From Bacillus sp. ISL-18 (GTDB taxonomy: Bacteria; Bacillota; Bacilli; Bacillales; Cytobacillaceae): 64,000 nucleotides of DNA. The position numbers and the translations under genes were made by a program. The notes under the pieces were generated by a model that had not been told where the DNA came from, did no database searches, and was given only the letters and a program-made list of their open reading frames with translations. Shown one piece after another: positions 10,005 to 19,060 of the stretch (position 1 is the first letter of the stretch; every line of letters starts with the position of its first letter). Where the stretch lies: positions 269,723-333,722 of the forward strand of contig NZ_JAGGQG010000003.1 of NCBI RefSeq assembly GCF_018613415.1. The letters are read 5' to 3'.

Positions 10005-10027
10005 TGCCTGCCGGACAGTAACAATCC
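9999..10027 (-). promoter_or_regulatory. RAT: ribonucleic antiterminator for a LicT/SacT/BglG-type protein
   Basis: The minus strand reads GGATTGTTACTG, a five-base variable loop, then GCAGGCAAAACC: the classic target of BglG-family antiterminators. Binding would block the overlapping terminator and allow bglP transcription. No such antiterminator gene is in the window, so the protein must be encoded elsewhere or cross-acting. Confidence 0.92.
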
Positions 10028-10249
10028 TAAAAGGGAATGTTTTATTAAATTTATACTTTTATTCTAGCATGGAACACCAAAATGTCAACGTTTACATTTT
10101 TATATTTTCTGAGATATTTATGACCTCTTTCAAAAGATTAATACGAAGTCTATCAAAAACCAGAATAGTGATACTGCGCCAAATGGAGACGGTAAAACAG
10201 CAACCCTATTCTGGTTTCCCCATCCATAACACTTTTCTAACCATTTATA

Positions 10250-12247
10250 TTATTTAGAAGGAAAGACCTTATCCCATCGTTCACTGTCGAGTGCCCAATA
10301 AAAATATTTGTCCTCATCCTTATACACAATGATATTTTTGCCATTCGGTAGTTTACAGCCCATAATCGGGTCTACATCCTCTATGTTATAAATTGTTGGT
10401 CCATACCAAGGGTAGCCATCCGCTTTGTTATCCCTCATCCAAAATCCCATTCCACCCGTTTTTAGTTTACAAACAACTCCAAATTGGCCTGATTTATTTT
10501 CGAAAAATATCGGATCTCCTGTAACACCTTTTGCAAACTTTTCACTCTTCTTCCAGCTGCCATCCGGTAACTGATAATAGTGGACTAAGGAAGAGTTCGA
10601 CCGGGCAACCAGTTCTAAATTTCCAAATGTACTTTTAATTGGAAGTGAAACAGAATAATTTTCGTTATTGTTATCATACCATGGATATTCCTTGCTTTTG
10701 TACTGTCTAGTATTATATTCCTTGTCGAGATTAAGGATTAATTTCCTAACTGGATCCGCTTGGTCGCGAATGACGGGATGAGCCAGACCGTTAATTTCAG
10801 TTTGATTTAGGCAGTAAATCATTTCATCTATGGTAAAGTATGGACGATATCTTATCATCCTTGTGTCCATTGTATTGGGATATTTTTTCACCTTGAATCC
10901 AAGTTCCTTTGCCATGTTAACGTAAAATATTTCATCTGTACCAAAAGAAATGGTTTCGATTAAAGCATTTTTTAACTTTTGTTTTCTTTCTGGATCCAGC
11001 AGTGCTTTCACTACCGGTCTGGAAATTACCTGGCCGACATTAAAAACTCCATAGTACGGTTTGAGATTAAATAATTGTTTCCACCTGTTTTTGTCTTTCT
11101 TCATTTCATTTCCGATATACCAATCTTCTTCCGGAATTCTTAGCTTCACCGCCATATAATCGGCATCCTTCATTTGGGATTGAATAAATTCCTCATATCC
11201 TTTTTTAATGAACAGTGCATCAGAATCAATATTAATAAAATATTTATACTCAATTCCCAATTCTTCTAACCATTCCATTACTTCCATAAAATAAATGGTC
11301 GTCCATCCCCGCACTAACTTATGGCTATAAGGACAAACAGGTACGCCTAATCCCTCACAGAGTGTTGGATCATTTCCCCCGTTATATAAAACTATTGTAC
11401 TGTTGGGGCAATAGTATCGGACATTGTCAATTAACTGCTTGACTAACTCTCTATCTTCATGAACAAGGACGGCAAAACAAATTTTGCTATTTGGTGGTTC
11501 TGGTAAGATATTTTGATAATTAACTAGTGTATGATCTTGATGTTCTTCTAGAGTCCTATTCCGTTCCTTAATGAGCTCCTTTATTTTCTCTTTGTCGCCG
11601 CTGGCACGTTCATAACGTCCAAGAAGTTTCGCATTATCTATACCGTGTGGATTTGTTTGATAGCTTGAACCCGGATGCCATAAGTGAAATACTTTCCCTT
11701 CCAAATTGATTAGATTTCCACAAATCGTCCGAGCTGCATGGGAAAAAGCATCGTCTTCTCCACCCCAGCCAATAAATCGTTCATCAAAACCGCCAACTGC
11801 TTCGAAGTTTTCTCTTGATATGACAAAAAGCTTTCCAGCAAATCCTTCATAAACCCAATTGGATTTGGTACATTCTTCAGCTGTTACCTCTATTGGCCAA
11901 TCTGGTTTTGACTTTAGCAGTCTCTCCGTACCTTCCATTTCAACATTATAGACTTCTGTAAAAGGAACGACAAAGCCGCCCTCATTCAGTAATTTAATTG
12001 AATTCACAATCAGGTTAGGGTCATAAACAACATCCGCATCCGCGATGACGAAAATATCTCTCGTAGCCTTTTTAGCAGCTAGGTTAACAGCCTTAGATTT
12101 ATTAATCTCCCCGCCATACATTAATCCTACACATATTTCTGCTTCCGGCATGACACGGGCATAATATCGTTTAATCCATTCGAACGCCTTTGCTCTTGGG
12201 CCATAATCCGATTGGAAAGGAATAATAATTGAAACTTTTTCTAACAC
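10250..12247 (-). CDS. Large two-module glycosyltransferase with a C-terminal lectin-like segment
   Basis: A 665-residue soluble protein with no membrane helix. Residues 1-230 are a GT2/Glyco_transf_7C-type domain: VSIIIPF, the DxD-like IADADVVYDP, and WGGEDDAF. Residues about 255-470 look like a second GT-A domain, with NIDSDALF as its metal site. Residues about 520-665 hold repeated Trp/Tyr/Gly motifs (PWYDNNNENY, YPWYGPTIY), like a small lectin or propeller fragment. The GTG start has AAGGAGAGAG upstream. It lies 27 bp after galU on the same strand, so it probably uses UDP-sugars for a surface or capsular glycan. Acceptor and product are unknown. Confidence 0.75.
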   Translation of the reverse strand: MLEKVSIIIPFQSDYGPRAKAFEWIKRYYARVMPEAEICVGLMYGGEINKSKAVNLAAKKATRDIFVIADADVVYDPNLIVNSIKLLNEGGFVVPFTEVYNVEMEGTERLLKSKPDWPIEVTAEECTKSNWVYEGFAGKLFVISRENFEAVGGFDERFIGWGGEDDAFSHAARTICGNLINLEGKVFHLWHPGSSYQTNPHGIDNAKLLGRYERASGDKEKIKELIKERNRTLEEHQDHTLVNYQNILPEPPNSKICFAVLVHEDRELVKQLIDNVRYYCPNSTIVLYNGGNDPTLCEGLGVPVCPYSHKLVRGWTTIYFMEVMEWLEELGIEYKYFINIDSDALFIKKGYEEFIQSQMKDADYMAVKLRIPEEDWYIGNEMKKDKNRWKQLFNLKPYYGVFNVGQVISRPVVKALLDPERKQKLKNALIETISFGTDEIFYVNMAKELGFKVKKYPNTMDTRMIRYRPYFTIDEMIYCLNQTEINGLAHPVIRDQADPVRKLILNLDKEYNTRQYKSKEYPWYDNNNENYSVSLPIKSTFGNLELVARSNSSLVHYYQLPDGSWKKSEKFAKGVTGDPIFFENKSGQFGVVCKLKTGGMGFWMRDNKADGYPWYGPTIYNIEDVDPIMGCKLPNGKNIIVYKDEDKYFYWALDSERWDKVFPSK

Positions 12248-12274
12248 AACAACTCTCTCCTTCTCATACGGAAA

Positions 12275-13087
12275 TTATTCAAGTGATTGTTCTCTGCTCA
12301 TGATTTTCATTAGTTCGATATAATCCCCTAACTTCCCTAAATCGTACCGATCTCCAGATACAATTTTTCCATATACCGGTTCCATTTCTAGCAAACTTTT
12401 AATCGCATCTGTCAGCTGAAATTCTCCGTCAACACCTTCCCTTAGTTCCTCTAAGCATTGAAAAATGGCTGGAGTAAAAATATATCTTCCAATAACAGCT
12501 AAATCTGAAGGTGGATTTTGTTTAGGCTTTTCCACTATATTTTCAATTTCAATCAGGCTCGAATTAGGTGTTCCTTGTATGACCCCATAATTTTTTAATT
12601 GCTCTTGCTTTACTTGTTTTAATCCTAAAACACTACTTTTGGTTTTCTTATATTCATCAATTAATTGGTTAAGTGCAGGAGTTTGATTAGAAATGACAAA
12701 ATCATCTGGTAATAACACACCAAACGGTTCGTCTCCTACAAATTCTTTTCCAAGTCGGATTGCATCACCAAGTCCGTTAGCATGGTGCTGTTTTATATAT
12801 AAAATATCGATATTTGGAAGTTCTAAATGTTTAAGCATATGTTCTTTATTTTTGCTTTTTAAAAAAGCCTCTAACTCCAATGAATGGTCAAAGTAGTCCA
12901 AAATAGAGTGCTTTGAATTAGAAATTACAATTAATAGTTGTTCAATCCCAGACTGAACGGCCTCCTCCACAATATAATGAATGGCCGGTTTTAAGCCTAA
13001 CGGAAACATTTCTTTAGGTATTGCCTTTGTTATAGGAAGGCTCCTTGTACCGTATCCGGCTGCAGGGATAATCGCTTTCCTCACCAT
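12275..13087 (-). CDS. galU: UTP-glucose-1-phosphate uridylyltransferase
   Basis: Makes UDP-glucose from UTP and glucose-1-phosphate. The 270 residues start MVRKAIIPAAGYGTRSLP; the nucleotide-binding motif GYGTRSLPITKAIPKEM is complete, and the sugar-binding VEKP, GEFQLTDAI and YDLGKLGDY segments follow. Slightly shorter than typical GtaB (about 290). The frame extends ten codons upstream, but the ATG at 13087 sits behind GGAGAGG. It heads a two-gene unit with the glycosyltransferase and likely supplies its donor. It may be a second copy besides a housekeeping gtaB. Confidence 0.92.
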   Translation of the reverse strand: MVRKAIIPAAGYGTRSLPITKAIPKEMFPLGLKPAIHYIVEEAVQSGIEQLLIVISNSKHSILDYFDHSLELEAFLKSKNKEHMLKHLELPNIDILYIKQHHANGLGDAIRLGKEFVGDEPFGVLLPDDFVISNQTPALNQLIDEYKKTKSSVLGLKQVKQEQLKNYGVIQGTPNSSLIEIENIVEKPKQNPPSDLAVIGRYIFTPAIFQCLEELREGVDGEFQLTDAIKSLLEMEPVYGKIVSGDRYDLGKLGDYIELMKIMSREQSLE

Positions 13088-13402
13088 AAGTTTTCCTCTC
13101 CTTCTTTTAATATACATCTGTAAAAAATATAATCTGATAGAAATTTAGATTAATTATTATGTTGGCTTTTTATACTTATGTAACTTGTCACGAAATGGAA
13201 GCGGCTTGTATCACAAATTCACACAAAATTAGGATATTCATCAAAAATAACTACTTTTCGTAAGACGTTACAGGTTAATTTGTCCCTGTCAAAATCGCTC
13301 CAACTTGCATTTCATAAAGTAATGCACTTGAAAGTGTTAAATACAATCTGGTTGTTTGTCTAATAGAGTGCTGGCAAGTATGTGATAAGGGAGAGATATA
13401 GC
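13088..13402. other. Intergenic region between divergent galU and P-loop kinase genes
   Basis: AT-rich, with no open frame having a ribosome site and no convincing hairpin. It must hold two divergent promoters; no near-consensus pair could be assigned with confidence. Confidence 0.4.
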
Positions 13403-13837
13403 TTGAAATTGGCTATTATGTGCGGGATGCCGCTAAGCGGAAAATCAACTTACGCGAGGATACTTCAAAGCCAAGGGTGGGTACGGGTATCTCTGGATGA
13501 TATCAGGTTAGCTTTACATGGTGAAGTTTATAAAGCGGAAGCTGAACCGCTCGTGTGGGAAAGTGCTGAACTCATGGTAAGGTCATTACTAAAAAGTGGA
13601 CATAAAGTGATTGTTGATACTACAAACAGGACGAGAGACCGTCGAAAAAGATGGATACGTGTCGCTAAGGAATTCGGGCTTACTTTAAAGATTTACTACG
13701 TTGATACGGATTATCAAACGTGTAAAGAACGAAATAAATCGGAGAAACGACTTTCTCAAGAGGTATTAAAACAAATTTACAAGGAATTTCAGACACCTGA
13801 TTCAGATGAGGGAAAAATCATTATGGTAAACGATTAA
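13403..13837 (+). CDS. P-loop (polynucleotide-kinase-like) ATPase
   Basis: A small 144-residue kinase of the AAA_33/zeta-toxin-like group. Walker A is GMPLSGKST near the N-terminus; SLDDIRLALHG and VIVDTTNRTRDRRKRW match the substrate-binding and lid regions of polynucleotide kinase/gluconate kinase relatives. The frame opens at a GTG at 13382, but AAGGGAGAG precedes the TTG at 13403 at normal spacing, giving MKLAIMCGMPLSGKST. It lies 42 bp before the ROK kinase and probably shares its transcript. Substrate is unknown (RNA end, sugar or small molecule). Confidence 0.7.
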   Translation: MKLAIMCGMPLSGKSTYARILQSQGWVRVSLDDIRLALHGEVYKAEAEPLVWESAELMVRSLLKSGHKVIVDTTNRTRDRRKRWIRVAKEFGLTLKIYYVDTDYQTCKERNKSEKRLSQEVLKQIYKEFQTPDSDEGKIIMVND

Positions 13838-13879
13838 GAGTAATAGAAGATAACCATGGCATAATTAGGAGGAAAAAAG

Positions 13880-14773
13880 GTGAGGAAGTATATTGCTTTT
13901 GATATTGGCGGGACAATGGTAAAGCATGGCGTATTAGTAGAGGATGGATCTATTCTTTCAAAAGGAAGCTATGATACCCCCTCTTCTAATCTAGAAAAAT
14001 TTCTTGATAGGATGGTTCATACCATAAGGACCTATCAAAATAATCATAATGTGCTGGGGGTTGCTGTTAGTTTGCCGGGTTTTATTAATCCCGATACAGG
14101 ATATTCAGAACAAGCAGGAGCTATAACAGCCTTAAATAATCAAAATCTTAAAAAGTTACTGGAAGCAAGGATTTCCCTGCCTGTTGAAATTGAAAATGAT
14201 GGTAACTGTGCTGCTATTGCAGAAAAAATGAGTGGGAATGCAAAAAGATGTACAGATTTTATTTGTATGACGGTTGGTACTGGAATTGGCGGCGGAATTT
14301 TTATAAATGGAAGACTTTTGCAGGGGCATAGTTTTCGAGGTGGCGAATTTGGATTTATGATTACGCAGTCATCAGGGGATGCTATGCATAACAATGCTTC
14401 TACTACAGCCTTAATTCGTAACTATAAATATCTAAAGGGAATTAGTGAAGCAGAAAAAGTGGATGGCGAGACTATTTTTCAAAAAGCTGAACATGATTAT
14501 TCAGTGAGAAGACTAGTTGATGATTGGATAAAAAACCTTAGTTATGGAATTTTCAACTTAGCGGCAACCTTAAATCCTCAAAAAATACTAATCGGCGGCG
14601 GGGTATTCGCTCAACAAGGTTTAATAAATCATATTAATCATCAACTTGACCAGCTTTATTGGTGGAAAGAAATTAAGATACCAATCGAAAGTTGTAAGCA
14701 TCAAAATGACGCTGGGATGATCGGTGCTATGTATCATTTTAAACAAAAGCAACGCAGAAGACGTACCCTTTAA
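13880..14773 (+). CDS. ROK family sugar kinase without the zinc motif
   Basis: A 297-residue ROK protein, probably phosphorylating a hexose or amino sugar with ATP. Phosphate-1 motif AFDIGGTMVKHG starts the chain; the catalytic Asp is in EIENDGNCAAIAE (about 110); VGTGIGGGIFINGRLL and IGGGVFA complete the ATP site. The usual EhGH and CxCGxxGCxE zinc cluster is replaced by GGEFGFM and a Cys-free stretch, so zinc is absent and the substrate His is lost, as in some lactobacillal ROK proteins. GTG start with AGGAGG. The C-terminus is unusually basic (KQKQRRRR). Confidence 0.8.
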   Translation: MRKYIAFDIGGTMVKHGVLVEDGSILSKGSYDTPSSNLEKFLDRMVHTIRTYQNNHNVLGVAVSLPGFINPDTGYSEQAGAITALNNQNLKKLLEARISLPVEIENDGNCAAIAEKMSGNAKRCTDFICMTVGTGIGGGIFINGRLLQGHSFRGGEFGFMITQSSGDAMHNNASTTALIRNYKYLKGISEAEKVDGETIFQKAEHDYSVRRLVDDWIKNLSYGIFNLAATLNPQKILIGGGVFAQQGLINHINHQLDQLYWWKEIKIPIESCKHQNDAGMIGAMYHFKQKQRRRRTL

Positions 14774-14803
14774 GAAAATAAGCAACGAACTTATTTTGAT
14801 TTT

Positions 14804-14836
14804 GTAAAAAATGGCAGTGGAGAAATTCACTGCCAT
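14804..14836 (-). terminator. Terminator of the sucrose operon
   Basis: ATGGCAGTG/CACTGCCAT stem with a short loop followed by TTTTTT on the minus strand, about 75 bp past the fructokinase stop. Confidence 0.85.
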
Positions 14837-14909
14837 CTGTCTCCTTCTCATAAAAATTATTCATCATTAATCGAGTTTTGAGATGATTCCTTGTTATCGC
14901 CAATTCCAT

Positions 14910-15887
14910 CTATTTTTGAAGTAATTGACTGATTTCTTTCTTTGTCGGAAGAGAGGAAATGGCCCCTTTACCAGCCGTTGTAAGTGCGCCACTTGCATTC
15001 GCAAAGGCAAGAATTTCCAAATAATGGTGATGTAAGATTTCTTCAAGGCTTTGTTGTCTAACATTTTTTTCTAACAGTTGATATAAAAATCCCCCTATAA
15101 AAGCATCTCCTGCGCCAGTGGTATCCTCTACATCCACTGTAAATCCGCCTGATTGATAGCGTTGGTCATTTGCATATAGTTCTGCACCTTGAGAACCTTT
15201 TGTAAATATGACAGCCCTTACGTCGCCAACAAATAAAGATTGGATGGCTTGGTCTATGTCTTGGATCCCTGTAATGAACTCCAGCTCTTCATCTGATATT
15301 TTTAAAAGATGTGCGGTTGGAATAAATTCCAAAATGGTTTTTCTGCAATCTTCAGGATCTCTCCACAGTGGGAGCCGTACATTTGGATCGAAGCTGATCA
15401 GACTTCCTTTAGCCTTTGCTAAATGAATGGCCTTAACATGTGCCTGCTTCATTGGACTTTCCACTAAATCGACAGAACAGAAATGGAGAATATCCCCGTT
15501 ATTAAACCAATTTTCCTCTATTTCATTCTCTTGAAGCAAAAGGTCAGCAGAAGGATTGCGGTAGAAAGAAAAATCCCGCTCCCCGTCAGAACGTAACGAG
15601 ACGAAGGCAAGCCCAGTATTTGCCTCACTTGTTCTTAAAATTTTATCAGTATTTACACCAGCCTGCTGAAGCTGCTCTAAAAGAAAGTCACCAAAAGCAT
15701 CGTTACCTAACTTAGTTATCATCGAAGACTTTCCCCCAAATTTCGCCACCGCTGCTGCAACATTTGCAGGAGCACCGCCAGGCGCCCGCTCAAATGCAGT
15801 CACATCTTTTAAGGCTCTTCCCTTTTGAAGAGGAATGAAATCGATTAATACCTCACCAATTGAATACATAGTTCTCAAGTTCTTCAC
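14910..15887 (-). CDS. scrK: Fructokinase, PfkB family (sucrose operon)
   Basis: Phosphorylates the fructose released by sucrose-6-phosphate hydrolase. The 325-residue PfkB/ribokinase fold shows GEVLIDFIP, the sugar-binding GGAPANVA, FDPNVR, and the catalytic base motif DTTGAGDAF. It starts at GTG (MKNLRTMYSIGE) with AGAGG just upstream and lies 12 bp after the hydrolase stop, so the two are co-transcribed. The final gene of the EIIBC-hydrolase-kinase unit. Shares its role, though not high identity, with the second fructokinase at 41219-42199. Confidence 0.88.
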   Translation of the reverse strand: MKNLRTMYSIGEVLIDFIPLQKGRALKDVTAFERAPGGAPANVAAAVAKFGGKSSMITKLGNDAFGDFLLEQLQQAGVNTDKILRTSEANTGLAFVSLRSDGERDFSFYRNPSADLLLQENEIEENWFNNGDILHFCSVDLVESPMKQAHVKAIHLAKAKGSLISFDPNVRLPLWRDPEDCRKTILEFIPTAHLLKISDEELEFITGIQDIDQAIQSLFVGDVRAVIFTKGSQGAELYANDQRYQSGGFTVDVEDTTGAGDAFIGGFLYQLLEKNVRQQSLEEILHHHYLEILAFANASGALTTAGKGAISSLPTKKEISQLLQK

Positions 15888-15899
15888 CCCATCCTCTTA

Positions 15900-17369
15900 C
15901 TAAATGTCCCATTTACTCGCTTGAAATAATACTCTTCCACCTTCTGCAAAAAAGCGAATCTCCTTGCTGTCAGCATTCGGGAAAATTCGGCTTGTAAATA
16001 CCTCTTCCCCGTCGTTTATAAAGATCTCAACAGAAGAGATATCCACAAAGAGGTGAAACTTTATTTTTGAGCCCTCCATCGGGCACTTTCTCACTGTCCC
16101 ATACGCTTCGCCAACTGGTTCCCCTGAAAAGGTGCGATCTAAAATAACCTTCTTTTGAGCGGTATCGTATTTAACAACCGTTTTTTCCTGTTCTCCCGCC
16201 CTGAATTCAACACCGAAAGCCTCCGCATCAAAACTTTCAAACTCACATTCCATTTCATAAGATGTGCCATTAAAATGTTCGTAGACCTTCTTCTCATCAA
16301 AGATTACATCCCTTATGACGTAGAGCCGTTTGCGAAGTTTTTTAAGCTCCTTTACTGGCTGTTGAATGAGGTTCCCCTCCCGAATGGATAATTCTCTAGG
16401 TAATGTCAAACAATGGGCCCATCCACTTTTATCTGTCGGGTAATCAATTTCCGGAAGCCCCATCCATCCAACTAAAATCCGCCGTCCGTCTGGGTCTAAC
16501 ATCGTTTGTGGTGCATAAAAATCGAAACCTCTATCTAATTCTTGAAAAGAGCCGTGTGTTAGGGTTCTATTTTTTAGATCCAATGGTTCACCAAGTATAT
16601 AACCAGATTGATAAATGTTTTGAAACTCATCTCCATCAGGGGTCAGTCCCTGAGGGGAAAAAATCAAAACACCCTGCCCCTGCAATTCCAAATAATCCGG
16701 ACACTCCCACATATAGCCAAACGAGGGGAGACTGGTTTGCAATTCCCCTACAAAATTCCAACTCAGCAAATCCTCCGAACGATATAACACGATACATCCG
16801 GTTTGATTTTCCCGCTGAGCTCCAATAACCGCGTAGAAGTGAATACCCTTTTTCCAAACTTTAGGGTCACGAAAATGATCCGTATAGCCGCGAGGTACAT
16901 CATAGATAACAGGCTTGTCCCATTTTTTAATTTCCCCCGTTTTATCCATAATTGCAAGGCATTGGTAAGGATGTCGCATCCAATTCTCATCACGTGTATT
17001 CCCTGTATAAAGTAAATGCAATTTACCTTCATGTTCGACTGCACTTCCTGAATAGGCCCCATGGCTGTCATAATGATTCGTCGGTTCGATTCCGATCCCG
17101 ACATTATCCCAATGAACCAAATCTTTTGACTTCGTATGGTACCAGTATTTCAAACCATGGACAGGTCCAAGCGGAAACCATTGATAAAATAGGTGATATT
17201 CGCCGTTATAATATGAAAATCCATTCGGATCATTTAGTAGACCTGTTTCTGGCTGGATGTGAAAGGTTTGACGCCACTCACAGCCCATAACCTCTGATTG
17301 CAATTTCAAGAGTTCTTCCCTGCTTGCTTCTTCTATCCGGCGATAACGCTGCTCTTTTGTCCACACCAT
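15900..17369 (-). CDS. sacA: Sucrose-6-phosphate hydrolase, GH32
   Basis: Cytoplasmic invertase cleaving sucrose-6-phosphate to glucose-6-phosphate and fructose. The 489 residues carry the GH32 nucleophile motif LLNDPNGF (about residue 45), the transition-state-stabilising FRDPKVW, and the acid/base MWECPDYLE, then a C-terminal beta-sandwich. No signal peptide, as expected for a PTS-coupled enzyme. AAAAGGAG precedes the ATG. It lies between the sucrose EIIBC and fructokinase genes, which fixes the substrate as phosphorylated sucrose rather than levan. Confidence 0.92.
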   Translation of the reverse strand: MVWTKEQRYRRIEEASREELLKLQSEVMGCEWRQTFHIQPETGLLNDPNGFSYYNGEYHLFYQWFPLGPVHGLKYWYHTKSKDLVHWDNVGIGIEPTNHYDSHGAYSGSAVEHEGKLHLLYTGNTRDENWMRHPYQCLAIMDKTGEIKKWDKPVIYDVPRGYTDHFRDPKVWKKGIHFYAVIGAQRENQTGCIVLYRSEDLLSWNFVGELQTSLPSFGYMWECPDYLELQGQGVLIFSPQGLTPDGDEFQNIYQSGYILGEPLDLKNRTLTHGSFQELDRGFDFYAPQTMLDPDGRRILVGWMGLPEIDYPTDKSGWAHCLTLPRELSIREGNLIQQPVKELKKLRKRLYVIRDVIFDEKKVYEHFNGTSYEMECEFESFDAEAFGVEFRAGEQEKTVVKYDTAQKKVILDRTFSGEPVGEAYGTVRKCPMEGSKIKFHLFVDISSVEIFINDGEEVFTSRIFPNADSKEIRFFAEGGRVLFQASKWDI

Positions 17370-17432
17370 GTTTGTTAACTCCTTTTAAGCAATGAAGGAG
17401 AATCAATTGATTCCCCCTTCACCTTTTATTCA

Positions 17433-18881
17433 TTATGCTGCCTGTTTTTCCACGTTCACTGAATTCTTCTTAGCATCCCTTTTGGCTAATACGATTGTTA
17501 ACATGAATGCTATAACAATCGAGATGGCCATACCCATACAGTAGTAAGGGATGGAATTTGGCTTAATCGAAATAATACCTGGAAGACCCGCTGCTCCCAT
17601 TGCCACAGCTTTTACTTTAAAGAAAGTGACAAAGGCGGAGCCGACAGCTGCTCCACTAATCGCTCCGATAAACGGAAATTTTAGCTTTAAGTTGACACCA
17701 AACATGGCAGGTTCTGTAATACCTAACAATGCGGAAATACCTGAAGCAGAGGCAATACTTTTCATCTTTTTGTCTTTCGTTATAAGAAAAACAGCAAGAG
17801 TTGCAGCTCCCTGAGCTACGTTTGACATGGCAGCTATTGGGAATAAGAACGAACCGCCTGTTTTGGCAATATCAGATAGTAATTGGGTTTCAACCGCTAT
17901 AAAGCTTTGGTGCATACCTGTGATAACAATTGGACCATAGAAGAATCCAAAGATCCCGCCGCCAACAAATCCAGTCGTGTTATATAACCAAACAATTCCA
18001 TCTGTAAAAAGGTTACCAGCAGATCTTGTAATTGGACCAACAAATGCGAATGTGAGTACCGCTGTTACAAGGATAGAAAGTAAGGGTGTTAATAAGTTAT
18101 CCAACGCAGATGGAATAACTTTTCGTAAGTTTACTTCAATTTTCGCCAGGATAAAGGAAGAAGCTAGTACTGGTAATACTGTTCCTTGATACCCTACTTT
18201 TTCAATTTCAAAGCCAAGTATATTCCATACAGGGACTTTATGGTCGATTAAAGCAGCTCCGTATCCATAAGCATTTAACAAATCGGGATGAACCATAATC
18301 ATTCCAAGTGCTGCTCCTAAAAAGGCATTACCGCCAAATCGCTTCGTAGCTGAGAAACCGATTAAAACTGGCAAGAACACAAAGGCAGCGTTTGCAAAGG
18401 TGTTAATCATGGCTGCTAAATCAGCGATACCTGGGTTCGCGTCGATTAACGACTTTCCAGCTATAAATAAATCTTTTGCGGTTAATAGGTTATTTAATCC
18501 CATTAAAAGACCGCCTGCAACGATAGCCGGGATGATCGGTACAAAAATATCAGATAACAATTTGATGAGCTGTAAGAGTGGATTTTGTTTTTTGACCCCT
18601 GCAGTTTTTACCTGACTTGTAGACATTTCGGAAATACCAACAAGATGAATGAAATGCTTATACACTTCATTCACAATTCCAGCACCTAGGATAATTTGGA
18701 ATTGTCCCCCTGTTGAAAATGTTCCTTTAACCGTTTCAATAGCATCCAAATCAGCTGAATCAATCTTGTCTTCATCATGTAATACTAAACGCAGCCTGGT
18801 GGCACAATGTGCAGCAGCAGATACGTTCTCTTTTCCTCCGATTGCAGCCAAAATGGCCACTGCAACTTCCTTGTGGTTCAT
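17433..18881 (-). CDS. sacP: Sucrose-type PTS permease, EIIBC
   Basis: Imports sucrose as sucrose-6-phosphate. Residues 1-90 are an EIIB domain with the phosphocysteine in AAHCATRLRLVL (about residue 27); the remainder is the EIIC membrane domain with GITEPAMFGVNLKLKFPF. There is no EIIA domain; a separate EIIA gene lies divergently at 20335. The frame begins with GTG at 18884 directly before ATG 18881; AAAGGAG is better spaced to the ATG. First gene of the operon, with four LacI operators in its 180-bp leader. A trehalose permease has the same plan, but the neighbouring hydrolase argues for sucrose. Confidence 0.88.
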   Translation of the reverse strand: MNHKEVAVAILAAIGGKENVSAAAHCATRLRLVLHDEDKIDSADLDAIETVKGTFSTGGQFQIILGAGIVNEVYKHFIHLVGISEMSTSQVKTAGVKKQNPLLQLIKLLSDIFVPIIPAIVAGGLLMGLNNLLTAKDLFIAGKSLIDANPGIADLAAMINTFANAAFVFLPVLIGFSATKRFGGNAFLGAALGMIMVHPDLLNAYGYGAALIDHKVPVWNILGFEIEKVGYQGTVLPVLASSFILAKIEVNLRKVIPSALDNLLTPLLSILVTAVLTFAFVGPITRSAGNLFTDGIVWLYNTTGFVGGGIFGFFYGPIVITGMHQSFIAVETQLLSDIAKTGGSFLFPIAAMSNVAQGAATLAVFLITKDKKMKSIASASGISALLGITEPAMFGVNLKLKFPFIGAISGAAVGSAFVTFFKVKAVAMGAAGLPGIISIKPNSIPYYCMGMAISIVIAFMLTIVLAKRDAKKNSVNVEKQAA

Positions 18882-18913
18882 CACTCATTCTCCTTTATCA
18901 TAGCTTTTTGGTT

Positions 18914-18925
18914 GGTACCGGTTCC
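18914..18925. promoter_or_regulatory. ScrR-type operator 1 (GGTACCGGTTCC)
   Basis: One-mismatch copy of the palindrome GGAACCGGTTCC, about 33 bp upstream of the EIIBC start. Lies within the transcribed leader, so it may act as a roadblock or looping site. Confidence 0.75.
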
Positions 18926-18965
18926 AATTCGCTGCAAAAAAATAAATAATAAATCCCAAAACAAC

Positions 18966-18977
18966 GGAACCGGTTCC
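18966..18977. promoter_or_regulatory. ScrR-type operator 2 (GGAACCGGTTCC)
   Basis: Perfect 12-bp palindrome in the EIIBC leader; same sequence as the site before the EIIA gene. Confidence 0.85.
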
Positions 18978-19000
18978 AAATTGTTTTAAAAATAAAATAT

Positions 19001-19024
19001 GGAACCGGTTCTAATTAACTTCAA
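19001..19024 (-). promoter_or_regulatory. EIIBC promoter region with ScrR-type operator 3
   Basis: GGAACCGGTTCT (19001-19012) lies just downstream of a TTGAAG (19024-19019) that could serve as a -35, with AT-rich -10 candidates after the operator. Repressor bound here would cover the promoter. The promoter call is tentative; the operator is clear. Confidence 0.65.
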
Positions 19025-19041
19025 ATTAAAAGGTTCCTTTT

Positions 19042-19053
19042 GGAACCGATTCC
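19042..19053. promoter_or_regulatory. ScrR-type operator 4 (GGAACCGATTCC)
   Basis: One-mismatch palindrome just after the regulator's stop codon; preceded by a GGTTCC half site (19032-19037), giving a nested inverted repeat. Confidence 0.7.
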
Positions 19054-19060
19054 ATACGTA

